Notes: generated by a model not told the origin, from the letters alone. Shown: positions 7,968-17,431, numbered from the stretch's first letter. The stretch: DNA of 38,995 nucleotides from an uncultured Beijerinckiaceae bacterium (GCA_937863205.1 CALMGA010000511.1:1-38995), one strand, 5' to 3'. Numbers and translations: made by a program.

Positions 7968-8672
7968 ACGCGGTTCAGTATGCCGGAATTTCGCGAAGCC
8001 GCATAGAGGCCGAAGAGTTGCGAGCAGGGCGTCGAACGCCGTCTCGGGCGGATCGCGCGGGAGGACGGCTAGGTCGGCTTGCTGGCAGAAGCGGCGCAGC
8101 GTCCGCTCCGTGGCGTCGAGGGGCACGGTGCTGCCGGCCGTTTCGTTCACCACGACGAGGCAGGGCGCGACACCGCGACCGGCGAGGGCGGCGATGGCGG
8201 TGAGGCAGTGGCTGAGCGCGCCCAGCCCGCTGCCGGTCACCAGCAGCACGGGCAGGGCGAGCGGCGCGATCACGTCGAGCACGGTGCGGCTGGCCTCGAG
8301 CGGCACCATCACGCCGCCGACGCCCTCGATCAGCACCACGTTCCTCGCGCCGGCGGCTGAGCGGCAGGCGGCGATCACCGCATCGACGTCGAGGCTGCGC
8401 CCTTCGGCTTCGGCGGCCATGTCGGGCGAAAGCGGCGCGGCGAAGCGATACGGCGCCAGATCCGCCACCGCCGCCGCCGTCGCCGGGCGACCAAGCGCGG
8501 CGAGCAGGACTCCGGCATCGCTCGATGCCGGATCGGCGGGATCATAGCCGCTCATCACCGGCTTCAGCGCCGCCATCGGCAGGCCGGCCCGGCGCCCGGC
8601 CCGCAGCAGGCCGGCGGTCACGAAGGTCTTGCCGACCTCCGTGCCGGTCGCGGTCACGAAAACGCCGGGCAC
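7947..8672 (-). CDS. bioD: Dethiobiotin synthetase
   Basis: BioD closes the ureido ring of dethiobiotin from 7,8-diaminopelargonate, CO2 and ATP, the penultimate step of biotin synthesis in the cytoplasm. The 241-residue protein opens with VTATGTEVGKTFVTAGLL, carrying the P-loop, followed by ALKPVMSGYD with the conserved Lys, then IEGVGGVMVPL and the nucleotide-recognition stretch LVVVNE. It overlaps the end of bioF by 19 bases, so the two are translationally coupled. The normal BioD C-terminus would fall near LLATLRPL. Here about 20 further residues are read up to a TAG that lies inside the tRNA-Gly gene. Confidence 0.93.
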   Translation of the reverse strand: MPGVFVTATGTEVGKTFVTAGLLRAGRRAGLPMAALKPVMSGYDPADPASSDAGVLLAALGRPATAAAVADLAPYRFAAPLSPDMAAEAEGRSLDVDAVIAACRSAAGARNVVLIEGVGGVMVPLEASRTVLDVIAPLALPVLLVTGSGLGALSHCLTAIAALAGRGVAPCLVVVNETAGSTVPLDATERTLRRFCQQADLAVLPRDPPETAFDALLATLRPLCGFAKFRHTEPRAGVAQW

Positions 8673-9829
8673 GGCGGTCTGGCCAGCAGCGAGCGAGCGA
8701 GCGAGGAAGCGGGCAGGGCTCGCAACGCCGCCGCCAGCGCCTCGATGTCGGCATCGGCATGGCCGGCGCTGAAGGCGAAGCGCAGGCGCGCCGTGCCGGC
8801 CGGGACCGTGGGCGGCCGGATCGCCGCCACAAGGAAGCCGGCCTCGGCCAGCGCCGCGGATGCGGCCAGGGCCGCGGCAGGCTCGCCCAGGATCAGCGGC
8901 ACGATCGGGCTCTGCGCCGGCGGCAGGCCGAGCAGGGTGGTGAAGAGCCGCGCCTTGCGCAGCGGCGCGGCGCGAAGCAGCGGCTCGGCTGCGATGATCT
9001 CCAACGATGCCAGCGCCGCCGCCACCGTCGCCGGCGGCAAAGCGGTGGAATAGACCAGCGGGCGGGCTCGGTTCTTAAGCAGCGCCACGACGGCTTGCGA
9101 AGCGCAGCAGTAGCCGCCGTATCCGCCGACCGCCTTGGACAACGTGCCCATCTGCAGCGGAACGGCGACCGTTTCGGCGGCGGGGACGACGCCGAAGCCG
9201 TGCGCGTCGTCGCTCATCAGCCAGGCGTCGGAACGCGCCGCCAGCTCGGCCAGGGCGGCAAGGGGCGCGCGGTCGCCGTCCATCGAGAACACGGTTTCGG
9301 TGACGAGCAGGGCGTGGCGGTGCCGCTCGCGCAGTTCGTCGAGCAACTCGGCCGCATGAGCGGCATCGTTGTGACGATAGCGGACGACGTGGGCTCGCGA
9401 CAGATCGGCGCCGGCGTTGAGGCAGGCGTGCGCCAGCTCGTCGATCACGATCAGGTCGGAGGGACCGGCCAACGCGCCCAGCACACCCAGGTTGGCGAGG
9501 TAACCCGAGCCGAACACGGCCGCCGCCTCGCTGCCCTTCATCGCCGCGAGCTTGGCTTCCAGCGCGGCGTAGAGCGGGTGATTGCCGGTGACCAGCCGCG
9601 ACGCGCCGGCGCCGACGCCGAAGGTCGCTAGGGCCCCGACCGCCGCCGCCTTGACCCTCGGGTCGAGGCTGAGGCCGAGATAATCGTTGCAGGCGAAGGA
9701 CAGCAGTCGCCGGCGGTCCCGCACGATTTCGGGAAAGCCGGCTCGCCCGGTGTCGGCGAGGGTGCGGCGCAGATTGCGCGCGTCGAGCGAACGCAGCTTG
9801 GCCTCGGCATAAGCGTCGAGCGATCCCAT
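8654..9829 (-). CDS. bioF: 8-amino-7-oxononanoate synthase
   Basis: BioF is a PLP enzyme of the alpha-oxoamine synthase family that condenses pimeloyl thioester with alanine, the first step of biotin ring assembly. The 391 residues show FACNDYLGLSLDPRV near the N-terminus, GSGYLANLGVLGAL, the DDAHGFGVV strand with the PLP-contacting Asp and His, and the Schiff-base Lys in MGTLSKAVGGYGGY. The chosen start (MGSLDAYAEAKL) is the family-typical one; an in-frame start 36 bases upstream at 9865 would overlap bioA. It is divergent from bioA with only about 30 bases between the starts, so one shared control region probably serves both. Confidence 0.92.
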   Translation of the reverse strand: MGSLDAYAEAKLRSLDARNLRRTLADTGRAGFPEIVRDRRRLLSFACNDYLGLSLDPRVKAAAVGALATFGVGAGASRLVTGNHPLYAALEAKLAAMKGSEAAAVFGSGYLANLGVLGALAGPSDLIVIDELAHACLNAGADLSRAHVVRYRHNDAAHAAELLDELRERHRHALLVTETVFSMDGDRAPLAALAELAARSDAWLMSDDAHGFGVVPAAETVAVPLQMGTLSKAVGGYGGYCCASQAVVALLKNRARPLVYSTALPPATVAAALASLEIIAAEPLLRAAPLRKARLFTTLLGLPPAQSPIVPLILGEPAAALAASAALAEAGFLVAAIRPPTVPAGTARLRFAFSAGHADADIEALAAALRALPASSLARSLLARPPCPAFS

Positions 9830-9859
9830 CCCTGCCGTTCTGGCGCGCCGCCGGGCAAA

Positions 9860-11308
9860 ATGCAAAAGGGTCTGATGACGTCTCCTTTGCCAGCTGAATT
9901 GCCGCTGTCGGACTCGCCGGTGCCAGACCTGCCGCCGACCTCATCCTCCGCCGGCAGGACGGCGTTCGGCCGGGCCCATCTGTGGCGCCCGTATTGCCAG
10001 ATGCGGACGGCCGCGCCGGCGCTGCCGGTGGTAGCGACGCGGGGCTCGCGCCTCCGGCTCGCCGACGGGCGAGAGCTGATCGACGGCATCGCCAGCTGGT
10101 GGACGGCGTGCCACGGCTACAATCATCCCCATATCGCGCGGGCCGTGCGCCGGCAGCTCGACGTGATGCCCCACGTGATGTTCGGCGGCCTCACCCACGA
10201 GCCGGCGGCGCGCCTCGCCGCGCGCCTCGCCGCCCGGCTACCGGGCGACCTCGACCACGTCTTCTTCTCCGACTCCGGCTCGGTCGCCGTGGAGGTCGCG
10301 ATGAAGATGGCGATCCAATACTTCCTCAACGCCGGCCAGGGCGGACGCAGCCGCATCCTATCGTTTCGCGGCGGCTATCACGGTGACACCCTTGCCACGA
10401 TGGCGGTGTGCGACCCGGAGGAGGGCATGCACGCCCGTTTCAAAGGCGTGCTGAGCGAGCAGATCATCGCCGACCTGCCGCGCGACGAGGCGGGCGTGGC
10501 CGCGCTCGACGCGCTGCTCGCCCGCGACGGGCACCGGATCGCCGCGATCCTGGTGGAGCCGCTGGTGCAAGGGGCCGGCGGCATGCTGTTCCACGGGTCC
10601 GACGTGCTCGCCCGGCTGCGCGCGGCGGCCGACCGCCACGGCTGCCTCCTCATCTTCGATGAGATCTTCACCGGATTCGGGCGCACCGGCGACATGTTCG
10701 CCTGCGGGGGTGAGGGCGGCACGGTGCCGGACATCATCACCCTGTCCAAGGCGCTCACCGGCGGCACGATGGCGCTCGCCGCCACCGTGGCTTCCGCTCG
10801 CGTCTTCGCCGGCTTCCTGTCGGAGGATCCCGGTCACGCGCTGATGCACGGGCCGACGTTCATGGCCAATCCGCTCGCCTGCGCCGCCGCCAACGCTTCG
10901 CTGGACCTGTTCGACGCCGAGCCTCGCCTCGCCCAGGCGCGCGCGGTCGGCGAGCGGCTGCGCGAGGGTTTGAGGCCGCTCGCCGGACGTCGGGGCATCC
11001 GCGACGTCCGCACCGCCGGCGCCATCGGTGTGGTGGAATTCGACGCACTCGCCGATCTTGATGCGGCGAGAGCCCGCTTCGTGGCCGCCGGCGTCTGGGT
11101 CCGGCCGTTCCGCAACATCGTTTATCTCACGCCGGCCCTGACGGTGCCCGACGACGATCTGACGAGGCTGATCGCCGCCGTGGTCACGGTTTCGAGCGAG
11201 CTTGCGGGTCAGATCGAGCTGGCGCCCACGAGTTCGCCGCGCTTGCCGACGGAGCATGCCACCGACGCCTGGCGAACCTCGACGCCGCTGTCCTTGGGAT
11301 CGGAATAG
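9860..11308 (+). CDS. bioA: Adenosylmethionine-8-amino-7-oxononanoate aminotransferase
   Basis: BioA transfers the amino group of S-adenosylmethionine to 8-amino-7-oxononanoate to give 7,8-diaminopelargonate, the step between BioF and BioD. It is a class III PLP aminotransferase. Visible marks are HLWRPYCQM and ASWWTACHGYNHP near the N-terminus, FFSDSGSVAVEVAMKMA, SFRGGYHGDT, the FDEIFTGFGRTG strand with the PLP Asp, and the Schiff-base Lys in ITLSKALTGG. Start 9860 is a plain ATG; the ATG at 9875 follows AAAAGGG by 4 bases and is equally likely. The enzyme proper should end near LTRLIAAV; the last 40 or so residues are read antisense through the 3' end of the lipoprotein gene. bioB and bioC are not in this window. 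Confidence 0.92.
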   Translation: MQKGLMTSPLPAELPLSDSPVPDLPPTSSSAGRTAFGRAHLWRPYCQMRTAAPALPVVATRGSRLRLADGRELIDGIASWWTACHGYNHPHIARAVRRQLDVMPHVMFGGLTHEPAARLAARLAARLPGDLDHVFFSDSGSVAVEVAMKMAIQYFLNAGQGGRSRILSFRGGYHGDTLATMAVCDPEEGMHARFKGVLSEQIIADLPRDEAGVAALDALLARDGHRIAAILVEPLVQGAGGMLFHGSDVLARLRAAADRHGCLLIFDEIFTGFGRTGDMFACGGEGGTVPDIITLSKALTGGTMALAATVASARVFAGFLSEDPGHALMHGPTFMANPLACAAANASLDLFDAEPRLAQARAVGERLREGLRPLAGRRGIRDVRTAGAIGVVEFDALADLDAARARFVAAGVWVRPFRNIVYLTPALTVPDDDLTRLIAAVVTVSSELAGQIELAPTSSPRLPTEHATDAWRTSTPLSLGSE

Positions 11309-11799
11309 AAGATGCGGAAGAAGACCTGCTGGCTCCGGCCCTTGACCGTTCTGCGCTCCGGGCCGGCTGCGGCGGCCTCGATCGAGTAGGCGCCTTGGGC
11401 GCGCGCTTGCGAGTCGAAGGCCTGCTTGCAGGCGGTCACGATCGGGCCGTTCTTTGCGTAGGGCACGATCTTCTCGTCGAGCTGGGTCAGCGCCGTTCGC
11501 GTCCCGCGAATGCGGCCGAGGCCGGGACGCTCCACCACCTCGGTTGTTTCCCCCTTCGCAGCCGATGCGGCCGAGGCCGGCATCAGCTGCCAGGGCATCG
11601 CATCGGGTCCGGCAAGGTTGGCCGGCGTCACAGCCCGCTTTGTCGCCGCGACCTGGACGGCGGTCTGGTCTGTCGCAATCGGCGATGATGTATTGGCCAG
11701 CGAGGTTTGCACGCCGTTGGCGATGTCGTCGAGAACGCAGCCGCCGAGTCCCGCTGTTGACAGCACGAGCATCGCCAGCACCGGCTTCCCTGGTTTCAT
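11209..11799 (-). CDS. Putative lipoprotein, unknown function
   Basis: 196 residues. The N-terminus is a type II signal peptide (MKPGKPVLAMLVLSTAG) with lipobox LGGC, so the mature protein is probably lipid-anchored at Cys. A Ser/Thr/Ala-rich linker follows. The C-terminal half is compact (RIRGTRTALTQLDEKIVPYA, VTACKQAFDSQARAQG, QQVFFRIFYSDPKDSGVEVR) with two further Cys residues. No family is recognised. GGGGAG lies nine bases before the ATG at 11799. Its last 100 bases overlap the end of bioA convergently, an arrangement that may affect termination of both. Confidence 0.7.
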   Translation of the reverse strand: MKPGKPVLAMLVLSTAGLGGCVLDDIANGVQTSLANTSSPIATDQTAVQVAATKRAVTPANLAGPDAMPWQLMPASAASAAKGETTEVVERPGLGRIRGTRTALTQLDEKIVPYAKNGPIVTACKQAFDSQARAQGAYSIEAAAAGPERRTVKGRSQQVFFRIFYSDPKDSGVEVRQASVACSVGKRGELVGASSI

Positions 11800-11893
11800 C
11801 ACGCAATACTCCCCGCACACACGCTCGCGATCATCCACAGGGAATCACAGTTGACAAGCTGGCAGTGTCGATCGATCCCTTGCAACTTGAACG

Positions 11894-11912
11894 AACGGTA
11901 AAAGTTATCGTT
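11894..11912. promoter_or_regulatory. Imperfect inverted repeat between divergent genes
   Basis: AACGGTAA and TTATCGTT form 8-base arms with one mismatch around AAG, in the AT-richer gap between the divergent lipoprotein gene (start 11799) and the Pro-rich exported protein (start 11987). Its location and symmetry suit an operator. No promoter of good match could be placed. Confidence 0.25.
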
Positions 11913-11986
11913 TGGCGCAACGCAGGCATGATTGCGAACCGGTCTTCTCAAACCTTTGGGGCGGCGAATTGGTGAGGCTGAAATCA

Positions 11987-12820
11987 ATGGCTCCGTGCCT
12001 TCAAGCGTGCCGTTTACCACGATTGCTCTTCTTCGGCGGTTGCCTTCTCCTTGCGGTCCCCGTGGCTCAGGTGTCCGCGCAAGGGATCGGAGGCGGAGCG
12101 GAACGGCCGGCGGAACCGGCCCCGACCGAGTCCGCCCAGCCCACCGGAGGCAGCAAGTCCGCGAAAGGCACCGGCCGGAGCATCGCCTCGCAAGCCGATC
12201 CCTATGGTTCGCTGGTCCCCGTGCATGTGATGCCGAAAGTCCACCTTGAGGAAACGCCGCCCGTGACCGGCGCCTTCCTCGGGTCCGATGCCTCCACCGA
12301 TCAAACCCCGATGGGTTTCAGCCATTCGGCGCTGATGTTTCCGCGCAGCTTCGAGCCCCGTTCCATGCCCGCCCCCGACATCGCTCCGCAAGTCGCCAAG
12401 CCGGGAGCCGTGGAGCCGGATCCGATCCCTCCGCCCGCTGCGCCACAAGCCGCCTTGCCGCAACCCGAACAGCTCCGGCCTCCCGCGTCGCGGGCGATCG
12501 TGCCCCAGCCCGCCGTCCTGCCGGCGGTGCCGCGGCGGGCGATACCTCGGTCGGTAAGACCCGATCTGCCGCTTGCCGCCAAGCCGAGACGCGGCAGCGT
12601 CCGGCCTCAGCAGGCCGTCGCCGTTCCGCAACCGGCGCGTCGGCCGCCGCCGGCGAGGCCGACCGCCCGCGTTTCCGCGTCCCCGCGCATCGAGAAGGTG
12701 CGAACGGGGCCGGTACGCGCCGCGTCCGGGCAACCCCGCCGGCAGCCGCGGGAACACTACGGCGACCTGCCCGAACTCGTGCCTCTGCCCCCGGCTCTGC
12801 AACCCACCGCGCCGCGTTGA
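11987..12820 (+). CDS. Pro-rich exported protein, unknown function
   Basis: 277 residues with a Sec signal peptide (LLFFGGCLLLAVPVAQ, cleavage near VSAQG). The mature protein is low in complexity: Pro, Ala, Arg and Gln dominate, with PPPAAPQAALPQPEQ and many PxP and Arg-Pro pairs, and no globular domain stands out. The C-terminus (HYGDLPELVPLPPAL) is less repetitive. The start at 11987 was chosen because GAGG lies about 10 bases upstream and the signal peptide begins there. Such proteins are often periplasmic or envelope spacers, but that is only an analogy. Confidence 0.6.
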   Translation: MAPCLQACRLPRLLFFGGCLLLAVPVAQVSAQGIGGGAERPAEPAPTESAQPTGGSKSAKGTGRSIASQADPYGSLVPVHVMPKVHLEETPPVTGAFLGSDASTDQTPMGFSHSALMFPRSFEPRSMPAPDIAPQVAKPGAVEPDPIPPPAAPQAALPQPEQLRPPASRAIVPQPAVLPAVPRRAIPRSVRPDLPLAAKPRRGSVRPQQAVAVPQPARRPPPARPTARVSASPRIEKVRTGPVRAASGQPRRQPREHYGDLPELVPLPPALQPTAPR

Positions 12821-12951
12821 AGCAACGCCGCGAAGATGCGCAGCGGTTTTCGAACAACCCGATGCGGCACAAGAGGATGGGCATCGAGCGGACCCGATCC
12901 AGGGTCCGATGCTCTCGCGATCCGGCCGTCTGAGGGCGGAAGCGGGTCGGC

Positions 12952-13575
12952 TCAGGCCGCGAGGAGTTCGGCTGCGCGCCGCAACGTCGCGACGAGGCCG
13001 GGCGCGATCTCCGGGGCGGTGTTGACGTAGACCGGGCTGGGATGCGCCGTGGTGAGCAGGTGGACATCGGGCCGGACCCGCTGGAGGACCGGCCCGGCGC
13101 CCCTGGCTGAGCGGCCTGCGAGCACCGCGACGCGGAGCCGTGGCAGCAGGTCCAACAGGTCCGGCAGCAAGGCGAGGCCGGTGGCGATCTCTCGCGGGCG
13201 CGGCGCCCGGTTGCGGGCTCCAACCGCGTGGATCACCCAGGGCACCGCATTCCAGATCACCATTCCTCGGCGATCGAGGCCGGCTGCCGAGCAGAAGCGG
13301 GTGATGTTGCGCGCCGTCGCGGTTGGATTGTCGCGTGAAACGAAGCGCACGGCGTCGGCGCGGGGGCCCGGTGTTTCCAGCAGCAGGAGGCACCCGGCAT
13401 CCGCGCCGCCATCGAAGGGATCGAAGTGAGGCACGTCGCCGAAGCGCGACGCGAGGCTCGCCCGGTAGGCTTCGAGCATGTCCATGTGCGGCGCCGCAAG
13501 GGCCGCGACCCGCCTTGCCGTTAGATCCTGCGCAGGCTCGTTCACCCCGCGAGCATGGTCACCGGGCCGCCCCAT
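12952..13575 (-). CDS. Uracil-DNA glycosylase superfamily protein
   Basis: About 207 residues with the three hallmarks of the UDG superfamily: LLLLETPGPRAD (motif 1 region with the ETPGP seen in one bacterial subfamily), VIWNAVPWVIH (motif with Asn), and TAHPSP (motif 2 with His). ARNITRFCSAAGL between them also fits. Members remove uracil or related bases from DNA. The ETPGP subfamily is less studied than Ung, so substrate range is open. Start at ATG 13575; GTG 13545 is an alternative. It is divergent from the pyroglutamyl-peptidase gene, 59 bases apart. Confidence 0.8.
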   Translation of the reverse strand: MGRPGDHARGVNEPAQDLTARRVAALAAPHMDMLEAYRASLASRFGDVPHFDPFDGGADAGCLLLLETPGPRADAVRFVSRDNPTATARNITRFCSAAGLDRRGMVIWNAVPWVIHAVGARNRAPRPREIATGLALLPDLLDLLPRLRVAVLAGRSARGAGPVLQRVRPDVHLLTTAHPSPVYVNTAPEIAPGLVATLRRAAELLAA

Positions 13576-13634
13576 CGCAAGCCGCTGTTCAAGCCTTTGT
13601 TGACGTCGGCACGGTGCCTGCGGCAAGGGAGCCG

Positions 13635-14330
13635 ATGGCAATTCATCAGCCGCCCACCCCCGATCTGCCGAACCGCAGCCGCACGATCCTCGTCACCGGC
13701 TTCGGCGCCTTTCCCGGTTCGCCTCGCAATCCCACCGAAGGCATCGTGGCACATCTGCGCCGGCAGGCGCCGCGCCTGGCCCGGCTCGGCATCGATCTTC
13801 GCTGCGTCGCCCTGCCGGTGCGCTACGACGAACTGCAGGGCCGGCTGGAAAAGCTGGCCTGCGGCCTTCGCCCCGACGCGGTTCTTCACCTCGGCGTCGC
13901 CGGGCGACGTCGCCGCATCTGCGTCGAAACGCACGCGCGCAACCGGGCCGGCCCGCTCCGCCCCGATGCCGCCGGGCGATGCCCGGCGGCGGTGCTGGTC
14001 GACCAAGGGACGCTTGTCCTGCGGTCGACCTTTCCGAGCCGGCGCATCCTGCCGGCGTTGCGGGCCGGGGGCCTCCGGGCGCAGATGTCGCGCGATGCCG
14101 GCGACTACGTGTGCAACGCGACGCTGTACAGGTCGCTCGCGATGGCGCTCGCGCCGGAGGTCGGCTTCATCCATGTCCCCAGCCTCCGTCCGGGACACGT
14201 GCGATCCGCCGCGATGCTGCCGGGCGGGAAAGGCCACGCACGGGTATCGCAGGCCGAGGTGACCAGGGCCGCCCTGCTGGCCGTGCTGGTTTTGGCGCCC
14301 AAGCGATGGACGGCGTCAGCTCTGGCTTAA
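13635..14330 (+). CDS. pcp: Pyroglutamyl-peptidase I (peptidase C15)
   Basis: Removes N-terminal pyroglutamate from peptides in the cytoplasm. The 231-residue protein starts with the family's ILVTGFGAFPGSPRNPTEGI. The catalytic Glu lies in RRICVETHARN, the nucleophile Cys in AGDYVCNATLYRSL, and the His in FIHVPSLRPG, so the Glu-Cys-His set is complete. AAGGGA precedes ATG 13635 at good spacing. The length is close to the usual 210-220 residues. The stop codon sits in a small inverted repeat (GGCTTA-ACGA-TAAGCC, 14324-14339). Confidence 0.87.
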   Translation: MAIHQPPTPDLPNRSRTILVTGFGAFPGSPRNPTEGIVAHLRRQAPRLARLGIDLRCVALPVRYDELQGRLEKLACGLRPDAVLHLGVAGRRRRICVETHARNRAGPLRPDAAGRCPAAVLVDQGTLVLRSTFPSRRILPALRAGGLRAQMSRDAGDYVCNATLYRSLAMALAPEVGFIHVPSLRPGHVRSAAMLPGGKGHARVSQAEVTRAALLAVLVLAPKRWTASALA

Positions 14331-14400
14331 CGATAAGCCGTCGAGGCTGCCCATCGGCGGGACCTAAAGCGATCGGGCCGCATTGGCCGCTCGCAGTCTG

Positions 14401-14421
14401 GACGGGCGGCCCTCGCCCGTC
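14401..14421 (+). terminator. 7-bp hairpin downstream of pcp
   Basis: GACGGGC (14401-14407) and GCCCGTC (14415-14421) pair perfectly around a 7-base loop. It lies 70 bases after the pcp stop and about 50 bases before the next gene. No T-run follows, so it may equally be a leader structure of the downstream gene. Confidence 0.3.
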
Positions 14422-14469
14422 GCCATGACTGCCGTTCACCGGGTCAGCCCGGATTTGGGAGAAGACTTG

Positions 14470-14727
14470 ATGCGATTGTTGCAACTTTCCCTCGCCGCTA
14501 CCGCTTCGCTGCTGCTCGGCGGCGCGGGCCTCGGCTCGACGGCGCAGGCGATGCCGGGGCATGTCGTCTCCTCGGAAGCACCGGCCGCCGTTACGCTCGT
14601 CTCGGAGGGCTGCGGCCCGCGCTTCCATCGCGGTCCGCGCGGCGGCTGCCGCCCCAACGGCTTCTTCGTCCGCCACGGCTTCGGCGGTCGGCCGCCCTTC
14701 GACCACGGCTATCACCGTAACTTCTGA
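14470..14727 (+). CDS. Small exported GCG_CRPN-type protein
   Basis: 85 residues. A signal peptide (LLQLSLAATASLLLGGAG, STAQA) is followed by a His/Gly/Arg-rich mature part with the pattern GCGPRFHRGPRGGCRPNG, the signature of GCG_CRPN-motif small secreted proteins common in Hyphomicrobiales. The two Cys may form a disulphide. Function is unknown. GGGAG lies about 10 bases before the ATG. Confidence 0.75.
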   Translation: MRLLQLSLAATASLLLGGAGLGSTAQAMPGHVVSSEAPAAVTLVSEGCGPRFHRGPRGGCRPNGFFVRHGFGGRPPFDHGYHRNF

Positions 14728-14934
14728 TCGGGCCGACTTCCCCACGGGCGGCGGGATCGGCGTGCCATCCCGTCGCTCGGCGGCACTCGTGTCGTTTGAG
14801 CAACAGTCGATCCCGCTTGCCATCCAACTGCTTGCGCCGTGCCACACTAAGGCCATAGTGTCGCGGCGGCGACCACCTCCTTCCGGGGTGCGCCGGCAAT
14901 ATCTTGTCCTGCACGGGACAGTGAAGGGGAAGTG

Positions 14935-15351
14935 ATGTTCCGTAAGCCACCACGCTTGGCCATTGCGCTTGCCGCAACGGCAGCGGCCTGTTGTCTGGCC
15001 GCGACCACCGCCGATGCCGCTCTGCACCGGCGGATACTGCGCGTGCGCATGACGGGGGCGGTTCTCGTCCCGGCTCACGTGAAGGCGGGTTACGTCGGCG
15101 CCGCCGGCTATCCTTATGGACCGCCCGGCCCGATCCGGCCCATGCTCGTCGACATCCCGTCCAGCGGCTTCTTCACGCCGACCGGCGTCATCGGCTACGG
15201 GCAGGCAGTCGTCGTCGGAACCGTCGGTGGCGTTCCCACACTCGTCCCCAACGTCGTCGGCCTGGGTACCGGGTTCGCGACCGATGTGGTTGGCGCCGGA
15301 ACCAGCGTCGTCGGCGGGGGCGCCGGGTATATTCTTTCGCCGCTGCGCTGA
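14935..15351 (+). CDS. Exported Gly-rich protein, unknown function
   Basis: 138 residues. The signal peptide is LAIALAATAAACCLAATTAD, with cleavage near ADA. The mature part is rich in Gly, Val and Pro (YPYGPPGPIRP, VVVGTVGGVPTLVPNVVGLG, VVGGGAGYILSPLR) and contains no Cys, only a few charges and several short hydrophobic repeats. A clear GGGGAA precedes the ATG by about 4 bases. No family is recognised. The hairpin at 15365-15397 follows the stop by 13 bases. Confidence 0.6.
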   Translation: MFRKPPRLAIALAATAAACCLAATTADAALHRRILRVRMTGAVLVPAHVKAGYVGAAGYPYGPPGPIRPMLVDIPSSGFFTPTGVIGYGQAVVVGTVGGVPTLVPNVVGLGTGFATDVVGAGTSVVGGGAGYILSPLR

Positions 15352-15364
15352 AACCGATCGGAAC

Positions 15365-15397
15365 CCACGATCCCGGCCGTTCGGTTCGGGATCGTGG
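15365..15397 (+). terminator. 11-bp hairpin terminator candidate
   Basis: CCACGATCCCG (15365-15375) pairs perfectly with CGGGATCGTGG (15387-15397) around an 11-base loop, 13 bases after the stop of the exported-protein gene. No T-run follows. It is the strongest hairpin in this convergent gap before typA; nothing else was recognised up to 15607. Confidence 0.5.
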
Positions 15398-15607
15398 AGA
15401 GGATCACCGGCGCAGGTCGGAACCCGTATCTTGAGAGCGATCCCACGTCGTGGCTGCGATCGAGTCCTTTAAAACGGTCTTCAGCCAAATCTTCGCGTCT
15501 TTACGGTGCACGCAATCGCCAAAGATCCGCGCAACTGCTGACCCTCGGGAACATCTGATCGGCCTCAGCCTACCTGACTTCTGCGACCGGCAGGCCCTTG
15601 GCCGGTT

Positions 15608-17431
15608 TCAGCCGACCAGGGCTTCCTTGCTGCGTTCCATTCGCTTGCGCTCGTTTGGATCAAGATACATCTTGCGCAGCCGGATCGATTTCGGCGTCAC
15701 TTCGACCAACTCGTCGTCCTCGATATAGGCGAGCGCCTTCTCCAGTGTCAGGCGGATCGGCGGCGTCAGGCGCACGGCCTCGTCCTTGCCTGCGGCGCGG
15801 ATGTTGGTTAGCTGCTTGCCCTTGAGCACGTTGATCTCGAGGTCGTTCTCGCGGGTGTGCTCGCCGATGATCATGCCGCGGTAGACCTTGATGCCGGGGT
15901 CGATCATCATCGGCCCGCGATCTTCCAGCTTCCACATCGCATAGGCGACGCTCTCGCCCTGGTCGTTGGAGATGAGCACGCCGTTGCGCCGGCCGGCGAT
16001 TTCGCCCTTGAAGGGCGCGTATTCGTGGAACAGCCGGTTCATGATGGCCGTGCCCTTGGTGTCGGTCAGAAGTTCGCCCTGGTAGCCGATCAGCCCGCGC
16101 GTGGGCGCATAGAAAACGAGGCGCTGGCGGTTGCCGCCCGAAGGACGCATCTCCACCATCTCGGCCTTGCGCTCGCTCATCTTCTGCACGACGACGCCGG
16201 AGTGCTCCTCGTCGACGTCGATCACCACCTCCTCGACCGGCTCCAGCAGGGTGCCGTCCTCGGCCTTCTTGAAGACCACCTTGGGGCGCGACACGCCGAG
16301 CTCGAAGCCCTCGCGTCGCATCACCTCGATGAGGATGGAAAGCTGCAACTCGCCGCGACCCGAGACAATGTAGCCGTCCGAATTGGTGTCGTCGGCGATC
16401 TTCAAGGCGACGTTGCCCTCCGCCTCCTTCATCAGGCGGGCGCGGATGACGCGGGTGGTGACCTTGTCGCCTTCCGTGCCGGCGAGGGGAGAATCGTTGA
16501 CGAGGAAGGTCATCGACAGCGTCGGCGGGTCGATCGGCTGAGCCTGCAGCGGCTCGCTGACATCGGTCGCGCAGAGCGTGTCGGCGACGTTGTACTTCTC
16601 GAGGCCCGCGATGGCGACGATATCGCCGGCCTCGGCCTCCTCGATGGGCGCGCGCTCGATGCCGCGAAACGCCAGGATCTTCGACACGCGGCCCTGCTCG
16701 ACCACCTTGCCCTCGCGATCGAGCACCTTCACCGCCTGGTTCGGCTTGACGCTGCCGGCGAAGACGCGGCCGGTGACGATGCGGCCGAGGTAGGGATTGG
16801 CTTCCAACAGGGTGGCGAGCATGCGGAAGCCGCCGACCTCCACCTTGGGTTCGGGCACATGCTTGAGCACGAGGTCGAACAGCGGGCCCATGCCGTCCTT
16901 GGGACCATCGGGTTCGTTCGCCATCCAGCCCTGCTTGGCCGAACCGTAAAGAATGGGGAAGTCGAGCTGCTCGTCGGTCGCGTCGAGGGCGGCGAAAAGG
17001 TCGAACACCTCGTTCACCACCTCGGTGACCCGCGCGTCGGGCTTGTCGACCTTGTTGACGGCGACGATCGGCTTCAGCCCGATCTTGAGCGCCTTGCCGA
17101 CCACGAACTTGGTCTGCGGCATCGGCCCCTCGGAGGCGTCGACCAGCACGATGGCGCCGTCCACCATCGACAGGATGCGCTCGACCTCGCCGCCGAAGTC
17201 GGCGTGGCCGGGGGTGTCGACGATGTTGATGCGGGCGTCCTTCCAGGCGATGGAGGTCGCCTTGGCCATGATGGTGATGCCGCGCTCCTTTTCCAGGTCG
17301 TTGGAGTCCATCACCCGCTCGGCGACGCGCTGGTTTTCCCGGAAAGCGCCGGACTGCTGGAGGAGACGATCGACGAGGGTTGTCTTGCCATGATCGACGT
17401 GAGCGATGATGGCGATGTTTCGCAGCTTCAT
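15608..17431 (-). CDS. typA: Translational GTPase TypA/BipA
   Basis: TypA (BipA) is a ribosome-associated GTPase of the EF-G family that aids 50S assembly and stress or cold adaptation. The 607-residue protein carries [10 protein letters not shown] (G1, 10-19), the switch [16 protein letters not shown] (G3), [10 protein letters not shown] (G4) and GSAKQGW (G5). A beta-barrel domain II, EF-G-like domains ([40 protein letters not shown]) and the TypA-specific C-terminus with [10 protein letters not shown] and [20 protein letters not shown] follow. The start at 17431 gives the conserved [15 protein letters not shown]-terminus; no strong ribosome-binding site is visible. Monocistronic by position. 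Confidence 0.96.
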   Translation of the reverse strand: MKLRNIAIIAHVDHGKTTLVDRLLQQSGAFRENQRVAERVMDSNDLEKERGITIMAKATSIAWKDARINIVDTPGHADFGGEVERILSMVDGAIVLVDASEGPMPQTKFVVGKALKIGLKPIVAVNKVDKPDARVTEVVNEVFDLFAALDATDEQLDFPILYGSAKQGWMANEPDGPKDGMGPLFDLVLKHVPEPKVEVGGFRMLATLLEANPYLGRIVTGRVFAGSVKPNQAVKVLDREGKVVEQGRVSKILAFRGIERAPIEEAEAGDIVAIAGLEKYNVADTLCATDVSEPLQAQPIDPPTLSMTFLVNDSPLAGTEGDKVTTRVIRARLMKEAEGNVALKIADDTNSDGYIVSGRGELQLSILIEVMRREGFELGVSRPKVVFKKAEDGTLLEPVEEVVIDVDEEHSGVVVQKMSERKAEMVEMRPSGGNRQRLVFYAPTRGLIGYQGELLTDTKGTAIMNRLFHEYAPFKGEIAGRRNGVLISNDQGESVAYAMWKLEDRGPMMIDPGIKVYRGMIIGEHTRENDLEINVLKGKQLTNIRAAGKDEAVRLTPPIRLTLEKALAYIEDDELVEVTPKSIRLRKMYLDPNERKRMERSKEALVG

